A stretch of 40,032 bases of DNA from Anaerolineae bacterium (GCA_030605795.1 JAUWHR010000038.1:1-40032), one strand, 5' to 3'; counted from the first letter of the stretch, positions 16,651 through 25,511 are shown. Made by a program: numbers and translations. The notes: generated from the sequence alone by a model not told the origin.

Positions 16651-17213
16651 CTTCGCAGTCGTTGCCGCGGCTTCAGTCGCCGGATAGTCGGTATTGAAGG
16701 TGCTTTTCCCTTGCCTTATGATGCTCACCCTCAACTCCTCCTCTCCCCATCATTAAGCTTCTTTGCTTTTCAATAGACGCTGACTGCAAAGAAAGTTAGT
16801 GCCTCCTCATCAACTATTACATCCGACACATCATGAAAAGGACAAATTGCCTATTGCCTAGATTGCCAGGTAGTGTTTTAATTCTTGCGTCGTCACTTGA
16901 CCTTCGGGTCACTGTCGCGACCACCCCTGGGCTTGCCCCCCTCAGGTCTGGGGGTGCTTCTTTTTAATCAAGTCACCCTCATCGCTACCCCACCCCGCGT
17001 AGTATATTGACAGGACATCATGACTAGGTGACTCGGTGAGCTTTTTGTTTTATGATCAATCCGCTGGGCAATGAATCTAGATAGGCATATGCCTCTGTAA
17101 GTCCGTTATGCTGCTTTGTCCCTACGGTGAATTGGCTGGTTTCCAGACGAGCGATCAAACTCGCGACCAACCAAAGGAACAAGCATTGTCTCTTTCTAAA
17201 GGAGGTTAAGGAA
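16651..17213. other. Repeat tail and AT-rich spacer
   Basis: The first 36 bases finish the split third 152-bp unit. The rest holds no recognisable gene. A perfect hairpin TGACC-TTCG-GGTCA (16898-16911) with a stable UUCG loop stands 24 bases before a terminator-like stem at 16935, suggesting a small structured RNA or the end of a decayed transcript. A TTGACA hexamer at 17008-17013 has no clear -10 partner. Confidence 0.45.
16935..16965 (+). terminator. Possible intrinsic terminator
   Basis: The stem CCCCC (16936-16940 region) with GGGGG (16950-16954), loop of about eight to nine bases, is followed by TGCTTCTTTTT. The T run (16961-16965) is six bases past the stem. It would end a plus-strand transcript that includes the UUCG hairpin at 16898-16911; no gene precedes it directly. 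Confidence 0.45.
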
Positions 17214-17894
17214 ATGTCAACATCCGCTTCACCTGGTTCAAACGGACCGCTGACTCCCAGCGATCTGGTGCTACTTAAAGGCGAACAATTCGCCAAGAAA
17301 TCATTTAGTGGCAATATTAAGCTGCTCCATACCGACAGCAAAGTTTCAGCCAAAGGGATCGGTCAGGTAATAATGTTGGCCGCGCTACTGGCCAATGAAC
17401 AGACTGGAGCTGTCCGCCTGGAAGTGGGTCAGAAAAAAGCTCTCATGGGCTTACGCAAGGTTAACACCTTGTTCGTTACACCTGGGGATATCACCGTTAG
17501 CTGGCCCGATAACAGCCTCGAGTCTGAGATACGCCCACTCGCCGAACAATTACTGGCTAACAAGGGTCGCAACGAGGTCTCTACCATCTTTTATACTTGG
17601 TTGCGCAAAGACAGCGCTAACCCCTGGCAGTCAGCAGTTGAATATATCAAAGAAGGTCTGGCGTCTCGGGGGTACCTGGATAAAATCGAACAAAAAAAGC
17701 TGAAAATTTTTACCCTGACGCATTACGAGCTGCCAGAGAGCACCTCCTCCCTGGCCGCGCAACAGTCGGCGGAGCCCATAAAGCAGCTGCTGACGACGTG
17801 CGAACAGACTCGGCCAGAGGTATGGAAGTTCCTAGTAAAGCATATCAAAACCGCCATCAGCCGGCGCACTATAAGGGACAATACCGACTATTGA
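17214..17894 (+). CDS. Conserved-looking cytosolic protein, family not recognised
   Basis: 226 residues from ATG 17214. An excellent ribosome binding site AAAGGAGG lies nine bases upstream, which rules out the longer open frame. No signal peptide or membrane span is seen. The segment VIMLAALLANEQTGAVRLEV, followed by GQKKALMGLRKVNTLFVTPG, has the tone of the GPP34/Golgi-phosphoprotein-3-like fold, where a helix with LLAL-x-x-x-TG precedes strands; this resemblance is weak. A middle part FYTWLRKDSANPWQSAVEYI and a basic C-terminus with many Lys/Arg residues follow. It has its own expression signals and is followed by an inverted repeat. Confidence 0.8.
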   Translation: MSTSASPGSNGPLTPSDLVLLKGEQFAKKSFSGNIKLLHTDSKVSAKGIGQVIMLAALLANEQTGAVRLEVGQKKALMGLRKVNTLFVTPGDITVSWPDNSLESEIRPLAEQLLANKGRNEVSTIFYTWLRKDSANPWQSAVEYIKEGLASRGYLDKIEQKKLKIFTLTHYELPESTSSLAAQQSAEPIKQLLTTCEQTRPEVWKFLVKHIKTAISRRTIRDNTDY

Positions 17895-17910
17895 CGTCAG
17901 TTAGCGCTTC

Positions 17911-17938
17911 ATGAACCACATTTTGGAACGTGGTTCAT
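17911..17938. repeat. Inverted repeat after the unknown gene
   Basis: The arms ATGAACCAC and GTGGTTCAT form a perfect 9-bp stem with a 10-base loop, 17 bases past the stop at 17894. The bases after it (AAAGACTACTTTT) lack a tight T run, so it is either a weak terminator or an mRNA-end-protecting hairpin. Confidence 0.5.
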
Positions 17939-18007
17939 AAAGACTACTTTTACCTCTGTCCTATTTGTGAGCGATAAATAAAACTGTAAAATCCATTTAA
18001 GAGCAAA

Positions 18008-18505
18008 ATGCAAATAAAGGAGGTGGATATTCAGCCCTCCAAGACTGTGGCTGAAATCCTAGTCACCTGTTAGCTTGAATTTCGTGACGCACTGCAAAAC
18101 ATACAAGGGTTCTTGGAGCTCCTGCTGAGTGATAAGGTGCCCGACGAACGGCAGGCCATGCAATTCTTGGACATTGTGTACCGAGAAAGCCAGTATCTCA
18201 ACCATCGAGTTAGCGACCTATAAATCGCATCTCCAATTGAGAGCGGCTTATTATCTCTAGCAGAGCAATATGAAAAGTTCTGTAAATTCCAGAAAATCGA
18301 ACCCGAAGCTTAAGACACCACGCAAGTCATCTCTTAGGCGGACAGGCCAGGGAAGGCCGTTCGAAGTGATCTCCGCCCGACGCCAGAAGAAGCTATCAGC
18401 ATAATCGATCGAGAAAATCCTACAGGTGGCATGATATCGATTATGGAAATAGAATATGATGCCGGCACCAAAATGGAAGGGTCTATTCGCCTTCCCCTAA
18501 TATAA
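18008..18505 (+). pseudogene. Histidine-kinase relic with four in-frame stops
   Basis: From ATG 18008 one single frame gives recognisable but broken protein up to the TAA at 18503. IQGFLELLLSDKVPDERQA followed by FLDIVYRESQYLNHRVSDL is the HisKA dimerisation domain, and IASPIESG after it matches the usual 'L..SRIESG'. Stops interrupt at 18071 (TAG), 18221 (TAA), 18311 (TAA) and 18335 (TAG). The normal S-H-E-F-R box reads stop-L-E-F-R, so the phosphorylated His is Leu (CTT, 18074-18076). The tail GGMISIMEIEYDAGTKMEGS, continuing IRLPL, resembles the end of a HATPase domain, implying loss of its middle. A good AAAGGAGG precedes codon 7. No product is expected without stop readthrough. Confidence 0.8.
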
Positions 18506-18526
18506 TAAATGAGGAGGTTTTCTACG

Positions 18527-19738
18527 ATGAACAGAAAAAGGCTGTACCTTTTGCTGGCAATGATGGGAATAATCCTCTCCTTACTGGCTTGTGGGCCCAA
18601 GGCCACACCAGTGGAAGAGGCTGCCCCGGCGGCACATGTCGAGGAGGTGACCACTCCAACACCAGAGGTGGTTGCTTTTGGTATCTCTGGAGAAGGCGAG
18701 ACTGAACCTAACAATACCTTTGATGAGGCTATGCCAATAGAAACAGGCATCAGACAAGGAGTTCTGGGACCAGGGGATGAAGACTACTATCGGTTTGATG
18801 TCCCTAACGGTGTGATTTTGAATGTGGAATTCGCAGGCTTGGATGGGGATTGCTTCGACGTAAAAATGTTTGACCCACAGCAGAAGATAATCGGTGAGTT
18901 CGGATGCACCGGTGAGGTCACAGACATTCGCTTGATGAATAACTCCTCGGGCGGCACATATTACCTGGCAGTTGTAGGGCCCTGGGAGGACTATGAGGGC
19001 AGCTACACAATCGAGTTGATATTGGGGATGCAAGACGATAGCGGAGCGGGAGGCGACGCCGGAGACGACTTCGATACAGCTACCGCGATTGAAAAGGGTA
19101 AACACTCTGGGGAAATTGGTGACTATGACCAAGTGGATTATTATCAGTTTGAGGTCCCTAACAGCGGGATTATGAAGGTGGAATTCATAGGCATAGAGGG
19201 GGATTGCTTCGACATCAAAATGTTTGACCCAAAGCAGAAGAAAATCGGTGAGTTCGGATGTACCGATGAGGTCACAGACATCCGCTTGATGAACAACTCC
19301 TCAGGCGGCACATATTACCTGGCAGTTGTAGGGCCCTGGGAGGACTATGAGGGCAGCTACACAATCGAGTTGATATTGTTGGGGATGCAAGATGATAGTG
19401 GGGCAGGAGTCGACGCTGGAGACGACTTTGATACAGCTACCTCTATTGAAAAGGGTGAGTGTTTCGGGCAAGCAGGCTACTTTGACCAGGAGGATTTCTA
19501 TCAATTCGAAGCCGTTTCGGATACCATCCTTGAGTTTTACGCTGATATAGATGCTGTTCTTTGGTTCGAGATCGTTCTCTTCGATGCTGGTCAGAAAGCG
19601 GTCACCGACGAGATAACAGTCTTCTCTGGAGAACGCGACACCATTGATTTCGGCGAACGCGAATTAGCTCCAGGGCTCTATTTCCTACGCATCGTGGCAG
19701 AGGATGAAGGAGGAAGATATATCGTAGAACTACGATGA
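18527..19738 (+). CDS. Lipoprotein of three PPC-like beta-sandwich domains
   Basis: 403 residues from ATG 18527, with GAGGAGG nine bases upstream. A signal peptide ends in the lipobox LLAC with Cys 22, followed by a Glu/Pro/Thr linker. Three domains then each open like TEPNNTFDEAMPIETG or DDFDTATAIEKG and continue with a DEDYYRFDVPNG-type strand. This is the pre-peptidase C-terminal (PPC) pattern of exported bacterial proteins. Domains 1 and 2 are almost identical, including TDIRLMNNSSGGTYYLAVVG; the DNA repeat period is 354 bases (118 codons). Domain 3 (from about residue 297) is diverged. No catalytic domain is attached, so a binding or adhesion role outside the membrane is inferred. Confidence 0.88.
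   Translation: MNRKRLYLLLAMMGIILSLLACGPKATPVEEAAPAAHVEEVTTPTPEVVAFGISGEGETEPNNTFDEAMPIETGIRQGVLGPGDEDYYRFDVPNGVILNVEFAGLDGDCFDVKMFDPQQKIIGEFGCTGEVTDIRLMNNSSGGTYYLAVVGPWEDYEGSYTIELILGMQDDSGAGGDAGDDFDTATAIEKGKHSGEIGDYDQVDYYQFEVPNSGIMKVEFIGIEGDCFDIKMFDPKQKKIGEFGCTDEVTDIRLMNNSSGGTYYLAVVGPWEDYEGSYTIELILLGMQDDSGAGVDAGDDFDTATSIEKGECFGQAGYFDQEDFYQFEAVSDTILEFYADIDAVLWFEIVLFDAGQKAVTDEITVFSGERDTIDFGERELAPGLYFLRIVAEDEGGRYIVELR
18848..19411 (+). repeat. Intragenic direct repeat (354-bp period)
   Basis: The stretch beginning GATTGCTTCGAC at 18848 comes back at 19202 and stays nearly identical for about 200 bases. The second copy gains one Leu codon (TTGTTGGGG for TTGGGG). High identity at synonymous sites points to recent duplication or gene conversion. 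Confidence 0.85.
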
Positions 19739-19749
19739 ATAAAAGATTT

Positions 19750-19794
19750 GCCCACATAAGCCTAATTGCCCAAGGAATGGGTGTGGGCTTTTTT
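19750..19794 (+). terminator. Intrinsic terminator of the PPC lipoprotein gene
   Basis: The arms GCCCACA (19750-19756) and TGTGGGC (19782-19788) with an inner CCCA/TGGG pair are followed directly by TTTTTT (19789-19794). It lies 12 bases past the stop codon. Confidence 0.88.
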
Positions 19795-20908
19795 CAGTGC
19801 GGTCATTCTATGAGTTTGCTGCGGAAGTAACAAGCGGAGATTCATTGCCAGCATCCTATCAACATAGGCAAGTTGGAGGGGCTCAAAACCACCCTAACAA
19901 TGTCAGGGTTGTCAAGCGGCGCTGCTATCGCGTAGCATCCAGACGGATGGCTCCCATGGTTTGGATTGATTCATACTGACGATCCAGCAGGCAGCAGCCC
20001 AGTGTCGCTCACCATGATTTCTTACTTATGTCTACTACCCACACTTCTTGGATGAGACCCTAAAAATCGTATCACCCATCACGAGCGGCAGCAAATCGCC
20101 TGCGATCGCTACCGCCGGATAACTTTTTCAACTGTGGCTTACTGCATGGTTCGTGCTTCACCCAAATAGATTTTGCCCCATGGTAGCCTGAAAATCATTT
20201 CTAATATAGATTCCTCGTCGAAGAGCCTGCCCTGAGCATCGACGAAGGGCTCCTCGAAATGGCATTTACCTCCGCATGTCATTCCGAGGGAGCTGCTGTT
20301 TAGCGACCGAGGAATCTCTATGATCCATCGTATGCTATTGCAACATCATTGGGACGCCTCGCCGCGCAAGCAGCAAAAGCAGTCGAAGGGCATCCTGAGC
20401 GGAGCGTAGCGCAGTCGAAGGGCATCCTGAGCGGAGCGTAGTGCAGTCGAAGGACGCCCTTCGACTACGGACCTCGCCTTAGATGAAGCCCGTTCTACAC
20501 TTGATAAACGGCTCAGGCTCGGCCCTCCGCTCTGGGCGATTAATAGGTTTGGGGAAATGTGTCAATGTGATTAAGACGCAGAAAATATGCGTCGTTCTAG
20601 GGATCCTTTCATTCGACGGAGGGCGGCACGGAATGACATTAACCTCTGTATGTCATTCCTGAGGGAGTCGTGAAATGGCGACCGAGGAATCTCTATGATC
20701 CATCGTATGCTATTGCAACATCATTAGGACGCCTCGCCGCCTTTCAGGAGTGACGTTTCCCTGGGCGAATGTCATCCCGAACGAGCTCCGCGAGTGAGGG
20801 ATCTCCTCCGAAGATTCGTTAGGGAATGAAGTTAGTAGCGTGGAGATTCCTTGCAACCTAGTTGCTTGGACATGCCATATTGTTTTATGAAATCCCCCCT
20901 AACCAAAT
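19795..20908. repeat. 1.1-kb non-coding region made largely of dispersed repeats
   Basis: No gene is supported. The parts seen are: (a) a direct repeat of about 90 bases with 'tgtcattcc...gaggaatctc' and 'catcgtatgctattgc', at about 20277-20364 and 20651-20740; (b) a 32-bp tandem repeat beginning GCAGTCGAAGGGCATCCTGA at 20379 and 20411 plus a partial copy at 20443; (c) one diverged copy of the 119-bp unit at 20767-20875. The first 400 bases show nothing recognisable. The region separates the accessory half from the housekeeping cluster. Confidence 0.85.
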
Positions 20909-22363
20909 TCAATCCTCTCTCCTCTTAGCCTCCTCCCACAGGGCATCCATCTCCTCCAACGTCATCCCGGCTAAGTCGCGATCTTCAGCCCTGGCGGAGG
21001 CCTCCAGGTGACCAAAGCGGCGGCGGAAGCGAAGGTTCGCCTCCCGTAACGCGGCTTCAGGGTCCACACCAAGCCAGCGAGCGTAGTTCACCACGGCAAA
21101 GAGAAGGTCCCCCATTTCGGAAGATTGTGCCTTGGGATCTGCCGCCTGCTGCACCTCCACTAGTTCTTCAGCGATCTTCGCCCGAACGCCGTCTATATCA
21201 GGCCAATCAAACCCAACCCGCACCACGCGCTCCTGAATCTCAGCCGCCTGGGACAAAGCCGGCAAACTAATCGGAACCCCATCCAGGATCCCCTTCCCAA
21301 CTCCCTCAACCTGGCGCTCAGCCGCCTTGAGTGCCTCCCAATTGTGCAGGACATGGTCCACGCTGGCCACACGCACATCACCGAAGACGTGGGGGTGACG
21401 GCGAATGATCTTGGCCTGGATCCCAGCGATCACCTCCGCCATGGAGAAATCGCCCTCCTCAGTAGCGATCTGCGCCTGCAACACGATCTGAAGCAGCAGG
21501 TCACCCAACTCCTCCCGCAAGGCAAGCATATCCTCAGCGTCGATCGCCTGGAGGGCTTCATACGTCTCCTCCATAAGATGCCCCCGCAAGGTCCGATGGG
21601 TTTGCTCACGGTCCCAGGGACAGCCATCAGGCGCTCGCAAGTGAGCCACCGTCGCTTGAAAACTCTCAAAAGCTGATTCCACCGGGAGCGGAGGCAGGTA
21701 GAGCGCGGTCATGCTCCCAATATGTGTACTGCGATCGACAGCATGCAACGGAATTGCTTCGACCTTCTCTTCCGGAGTCCCTGCCATATGAATTATCTTA
21801 ACCGGGTGATCGTCAGGGTATTGATTCATCAAGGTAAGCTTGACTTCTGCTGCTACAAACCGCGAGTACATCTGCCCAATTAAGACCGGTTTATCCGGTG
21901 AGAAGGGAGGATGGTGCCCGGCTGCAAGTTCGAGAGCATCAGCAATGTACAGGCCATCAAGGGCGTCGATCCCGACCAACGCCAGACATGGTTCGACGAA
22001 GCTGATTCCGTGGATAATCCTGAACGACAGCCCGGCTTCGGCCGCGGCCTGGCGTAAGGTCTTCACAGTCGCTTCGCCAACTGACGGATCCCCCGGTACG
22101 GCATAAACGACACCATCCGGACAATCCGCTAAATCGAGTAACTTCGCCACGATCGCGCTGTAGACGGCATCAAAATCATCAAGTTCGTTGTAGAGAGAAT
22201 CGAATGTCTGCACCGCCAACCCTGACGGGAGGTGATCGACAACCGGATGGTCACCAGTGCGAAGGTGAACCTCCCCAGCTTCTGATAGCACCTGCCACGC
22301 CTCACGGGTGAGCAACAACGGGTCGCCTGGACCCAAACCAACGATGGTAATCCCTGCAGCCAC
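20909..22363 (-). CDS. YabN-like fusion: tetrapyrrole methylase domain plus MazG NTP pyrophosphohydrolase
   Basis: 484 residues from GTG 22363, with GGAGGG just upstream. Residues 1 to about 215 are a SAM-dependent tetrapyrrole-methylase-like domain, with ITIVGLGPGDPLLLT and VVYAVPGDPSVGEATV. From about 240 a MazG module follows: RAPDGCPWDREQTHRTL, then EETYEALQAID and EELGDLLLQIVLQAQ, which hold the Glu/Asp metal ligands, then KIIRRHPHVFGDV. A second MazG half ends the protein. MazG hydrolyses nucleoside triphosphates to monophosphates and cleans damaged nucleotides; the methylase half's substrate in YabN proteins is unknown. It follows the ribosomal cluster on the same strand behind a strong hairpin, so it may be only partly co-transcribed. 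Confidence 0.94.
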   Translation of the reverse strand: MAAGITIVGLGPGDPLLLTREAWQVLSEAGEVHLRTGDHPVVDHLPSGLAVQTFDSLYNELDDFDAVYSAIVAKLLDLADCPDGVVYAVPGDPSVGEATVKTLRQAAAEAGLSFRIIHGISFVEPCLALVGIDALDGLYIADALELAAGHHPPFSPDKPVLIGQMYSRFVAAEVKLTLMNQYPDDHPVKIIHMAGTPEEKVEAIPLHAVDRSTHIGSMTALYLPPLPVESAFESFQATVAHLRAPDGCPWDREQTHRTLRGHLMEETYEALQAIDAEDMLALREELGDLLLQIVLQAQIATEEGDFSMAEVIAGIQAKIIRRHPHVFGDVRVASVDHVLHNWEALKAAERQVEGVGKGILDGVPISLPALSQAAEIQERVVRVGFDWPDIDGVRAKIAEELVEVQQAADPKAQSSEMGDLLFAVVNYARWLGVDPEAALREANLRFRRRFGHLEASARAEDRDLAGMTLEEMDALWEEAKRRED

Positions 22364-22386
22364 AAATCCCTCCGGGAGAAATACAA

Positions 22387-22415
22387 CGGTCGGGGAACGA
22401 TTGATTCCCCGACCG
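22387..22415 (-). terminator. Strong hairpin at the end of the ribosomal supercluster
   Basis: A perfect 11-bp stem, CGGTCGGGGAA with TTCCCCGACCG, closes a 7-base loop. On the minus strand TTGTATTTC follows. It lies 25 bases past the rpsI stop and 24 before the mazG-fusion start. The weak T tract suggests an attenuating terminator or an RNA-processing site rather than a full stop. Confidence 0.65.
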
Positions 22416-22440
22416 GCTAATACATGGTTCTTTAACTTGG

Positions 22441-22833
22441 TTAGCGCTTGGTGTAGGTGGGCGCCTTACGGGCTCGCTTGAGGCCGGGCTTCTTGCGTTC
22501 CTTCATCCGCGAATCACGGGTCAGGAAACCACCAGCGCGCATTACCGGCCTTAGTTCCGGATCCATCTCCACCAGCGCCCTGGCCAACCCGTGGCACACG
22601 GCGCCTGACTGTCCGGTGATACCACCACCTCGCACCTTCACCGAGATGTCGAATCGACCCTCCATTTCAATGGCCCTTAATGGAGCCGTGATTTTTTCCA
22701 TGTCACCAATACGGGGAAAATAGGCTTCCGCCTGCTTGCCATTGATGATGTATTGGCCGTTGCCGGTCATAATTCGCACCCGAGCGCTGCTGGTCTTGCG
22801 GCGGCCGATACCTTCATAGTACTGAACAGACAT
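22441..22833 (-). CDS. rpsI: Small ribosomal subunit protein S9
   Basis: 130 residues, normal length. It starts SVQYYEGIGRRKTSSARVRI and ends in the basic tail KKPGLKRARKAPTYTKR, whose last Lys-Arg reaches the P-site tRNA anticodon stem in known ribosomes. GGGITGQSGAVCHGLARAL is the conserved middle. It is the last ribosomal gene of the supercluster, 68 bases after rplM, the usual L13-S9 pair. Confidence 0.98.
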   Translation of the reverse strand: MSVQYYEGIGRRKTSSARVRIMTGNGQYIINGKQAEAYFPRIGDMEKITAPLRAIEMEGRFDISVKVRGGGITGQSGAVCHGLARALVEMDPELRPVMRAGGFLTRDSRMKERKKPGLKRARKAPTYTKR

Positions 22834-22901
22834 AATTGTTACCTTCCTCTTATTATGATCGTGAATGATTACTTATTTTCCGATCCAAACCGTTCCTTCG
22901 A

Positions 22902-23345
22902 TTACCCACCTAATGCCAGTTGTTTAGGTTTCTGGGCAGCGTGCGGGTGCTCCGAACTTGCGTAGATCTTGAGCTTTTTCATAAGCTTGCGGCCGTAACG
23001 GTTGTGGGGAAGCATGCCCCAAACAGCAGCCCTGATCACCCGGTCGGGGTATTTCGCCAGTTGGTCGCGCAGGCTAATCTTTTTCAACCCTCCAGGATAA
23101 CCTGAATGGCGATAGTAAAATTTATCATCGAGCTTCTTTCCAGTGACGGCAACCTTTTCGGCGTTGATGATAATCACGAAATCCCCAAGGTCCACCCCGG
23201 GGGTGAATTGCGGCTTATCCTTACCGAGTAGGATGCGCGCTACCCGGGTGGCCAACCGACCCAGATTCTGGCCGGCAGCATCAATCACATACCAATCATG
23301 GGTGATCTCGCCAGGTTTAGGATAATACGTTTTCTGCACGTTCAC
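22902..23345 (-). CDS. rplM: Large ribosomal subunit protein L13
   Basis: 147 residues from GTG 23345; a second GTG two codons later (23339) has better spacing from the GGAG site and could be the true start. [36 protein letters not shown] and [20 protein letters not shown] are family hallmarks. L13 binds 23S rRNA early in large-subunit assembly. It lies five bases after truA, and rpsI follows. Confidence 0.97.
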   Translation of the reverse strand: MNVQKTYYPKPGEITHDWYVIDAAGQNLGRLATRVARILLGKDKPQFTPGVDLGDFVIIINAEKVAVTGKKLDDKFYYRHSGYPGGLKKISLRDQLAKYPDRVIRAAVWGMLPHNRYGRKLMKKLKIYASSEHPHAAQKPKQLALGG

Positions 23346-23350
23346 AACTC

Positions 23351-24100
23351 CTACTCTTGCTCATCGTAACTCACAGCTTCAAGACATAGGCCTTGAGCAT
23401 CAGCGACCTGCCCCTCCCAGCGAAGCTGGGGATCATCGAGCAAAGCCTGGAATTCATGAGCGCTCAGGCGACCTACCCCCACATCAATCATGGCAGCCAC
23501 CAGACGACGAACCATGTGGAACAGGAAGGCGTCGGCCTCAATCTCGAAAACCAGGATTTTCAGCTCCTGCCGCCACTGAGCTCGAAAAATCTGACGCACT
23601 GTATGCCCATCGGGAATAGGCGCGCGCCCAAAAGCCGCGAAATCCCGGCGTCCTATCAGGGCAGTTGCAACAGCTTCCATCGCCTCCAGGTTGGGTTCAG
23701 GCCAGATGCGCCATGCGTAACGCTCACCCAGCGGGTCGCGAAAAGGCGAAGTGATCAGCGTGTAGCGATAACAGCGTCGCTGAGCTGAAAACCGGGGGTG
23801 AAAACCCGGTGGAGCGACATCGGTCTGACGCACGGCCACGTCTGACGGCAGGTTGGCGTTAAGTGCCTGTGTAAGGTGCATCGCTTCGTGCTGCCATGCT
23901 AACTCGAAAGCGATCACTTGCCCTCGGGCGTGAACGCCAGCGTCGGTCCGACCAGCAGCCATGATCGAACGCCCTTGCCAACCCACATTACCCAGGGCGT
24001 CCTCGACTACAGATTGCACAGTTCGTATGCCCTGTGCTTGTCGTTGAAATCCATGGAACTCTGTGCCGTCGTACGCGATGATCGATTTATAAAGTTCCAT
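23351..24100 (-). CDS. truA: tRNA pseudouridine synthase A (TruA)
   Basis: 249 residues, usual length. [15 protein letters not shown] opens the fold and [13 protein letters not shown] holds the catalytic Asp that attacks the uridine base. [23 protein letters not shown] and a C-terminal [12 protein letters not shown] complete the family pattern. TruA makes pseudouridines at positions 38-40 of the tRNA anticodon arm. Position between rplQ and rplM is common in Gram-positive-type genomes and ties tRNA modification to ribosome supply. Confidence 0.97.
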   Translation of the reverse strand: MELYKSIIAYDGTEFHGFQRQAQGIRTVQSVVEDALGNVGWQGRSIMAAGRTDAGVHARGQVIAFELAWQHEAMHLTQALNANLPSDVAVRQTDVAPPGFHPRFSAQRRCYRYTLITSPFRDPLGERYAWRIWPEPNLEAMEAVATALIGRRDFAAFGRAPIPDGHTVRQIFRAQWRQELKILVFEIEADAFLFHMVRRLVAAMIDVGVGRLSAHEFQALLDDPQLRWEGQVADAQGLCLEAVSYDEQE

Positions 24101-24129
24101 CGGCGCGCTCCCTAGAGCGCTCGCCTGAC

Positions 24130-24510
24130 TTACTCTTCCACCAACTCAAACAAAACCATCTCGGCCGCGTCGCCTGCTCGCAGGCCAAGCTTGACGATCC
24201 GAGTGTAACCTCCCGGTCGGTCGGTATAACGCGGCGCGATCTCATCGAAGAGCTTCTTTACGATCTCTGGATCGTTAAGGCGGGCAGATGCCAACCGGCG
24301 AGCGTGGACGACTTTCGCTTCATCCCCCGTGGCGTTGCCTCGCTTGGCGCTGGTGATCAGCTTCTCAGCCGCACCGCGAACAGCTGAAGCCTTCGCCCGC
24401 GTGGTGCGGATGCGCTCATGACGGAATAGCTCGGTGATCAGATTTCGTCGTAAAGCTTTCCGGTGTCCTAAAGATCGATTTAATCGTCGTCCTGCCAATC
24501 GGTGTCGCAT
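24130..24510 (-). CDS. rplQ: Large ribosomal subunit protein L17
   Basis: 126 residues from ATG 24510, with GGAG eight bases upstream; a GTG at 24519 overlapping the rpoA stop would add three residues. MRHRLAGRRLNRSLGHRKAL is the diagnostic N-terminus, and RIRTTRAKASAVRGAAEKLI follows. It ends with the usual GAAEMVLFELV strand (GDAAEMVLFELVEE here). L17 sits near the peptide exit tunnel. It directly follows rpoA, as in most bacteria. Confidence 0.97.
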   Translation of the reverse strand: MRHRLAGRRLNRSLGHRKALRRNLITELFRHERIRTTRAKASAVRGAAEKLITSAKRGNATGDEAKVVHARRLASARLNDPEIVKKLFDEIAPRYTDRPGGYTRIVKLGLRAGDAAEMVLFELVEE

Positions 24511-24515
24511 TACAC

Positions 24516-25493
24516 TCACTCCGCCTCGACTACCACCTCTGCCTCTGCCTCATCCTCCAGGTAACCCTTTTCCTGCAACTGCTCCTTCAGCTCATAAAGG
24601 CTTTTCTCGCCGAAATTGCGAATGGCGAGCATCGCATCCGAGCCTCGCTCCAGCATATCGAGAATCTCGCCTACATTGGTAATCCCAGTTCGCTTGAGCG
24701 AGTTGAAGACACGTACAGAGAGGTCAAGATTTTCAATCGGGATTTCGTAAACCTCACTCTCTAGCTTTGGCTCTTCTTCCTCGGCCGCGGCGAGCATTAA
24801 GCTCTCTTCGGTCACACCAGAAATATCACGCAGATGGGCCATTAGGATCTGGGCGCTTTTGCTGAGCGCCTCTTCGGGCTTGACTGTACCGTCGGTCCAA
24901 ATCTCAATCATCAAGCTATCAAAACTGGTATCTTGCCCGACGCGCGCTCGCCCGACTTCAAAATTCACTCGGCGAACTGGAGTGAATATGGCATCCGTTG
25001 GGAGCTCACCTATTGGTAACCGACCCCGCTCATCGGAAGGCGAGTAGCCACGTCCGGTTTGGACGTTCATCTCGATTTCCAGGTGGGCTTTATCATCGTC
25101 AACCGTGAATAAATAGATCTCTGGATTAACGATCTCCACCTCAGCCGGCGCAATTATATCAGCGCCTGTAACCACGCCTTCACCCTGCACATCAAGTTGT
25201 AGTCGAGCGGAATCTCCATCATGCAGGGTCATGCGCAGCCGCTTCATGTTTAACATGAGCTTAAGCACATCCTCACGAACCCCAGGAATGTCGGAAAACT
25301 CATGTGGCACATCGGTGATCCGGATCGAGGTAACTGCGACGCCCTCCAGAGACGAAAGAAGTACACGCCGCAGCGAGTTTCCAATGGTGATGCCGTAGCC
25401 GCTTTCAAATGGACTGATGATGAACTTGCCATAGTTGCGAGCGATAGCTTCTCGCTCGATTTTGGGCATGACCATGTTCGTGGATACGATCAC
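24516..25493 (-). CDS. rpoA: RNA polymerase alpha subunit
   Basis: 325 residues from GTG 25493, preceded by GGAGGG at a good distance. The N-terminal domain (to about 240) shows YGKFIISPFESGYGITIGNS, then LRRVLLSSLEGVAVTSIRI, which makes the alpha dimer that seeds polymerase assembly. The C-terminal domain, IPIENLDLSVRVFNSLKRTG followed by IRNFGEKSLYELKEQL, binds UP-element DNA and activators. A Glu-rich tail ends the protein. The 180-base leader before it holds three hairpins. It overlaps or touches rplQ. Confidence 0.98.
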   Translation of the reverse strand: MIVSTNMVMPKIEREAIARNYGKFIISPFESGYGITIGNSLRRVLLSSLEGVAVTSIRITDVPHEFSDIPGVREDVLKLMLNMKRLRMTLHDGDSARLQLDVQGEGVVTGADIIAPAEVEIVNPEIYLFTVDDDKAHLEIEMNVQTGRGYSPSDERGRLPIGELPTDAIFTPVRRVNFEVGRARVGQDTSFDSLMIEIWTDGTVKPEEALSKSAQILMAHLRDISGVTEESLMLAAAEEEEPKLESEVYEIPIENLDLSVRVFNSLKRTGITNVGEILDMLERGSDAMLAIRNFGEKSLYELKEQLQEKGYLEDEAEAEVVVEAE

Positions 25494-25511
25494 TTTATCC
25501 CTCCGTGATTC

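Noticed and set aside
19797-19979. Short open frame after the PPC gene
   Set aside because: It begins within the terminator region and has no similarity I can name; the area looks like decayed repeats.
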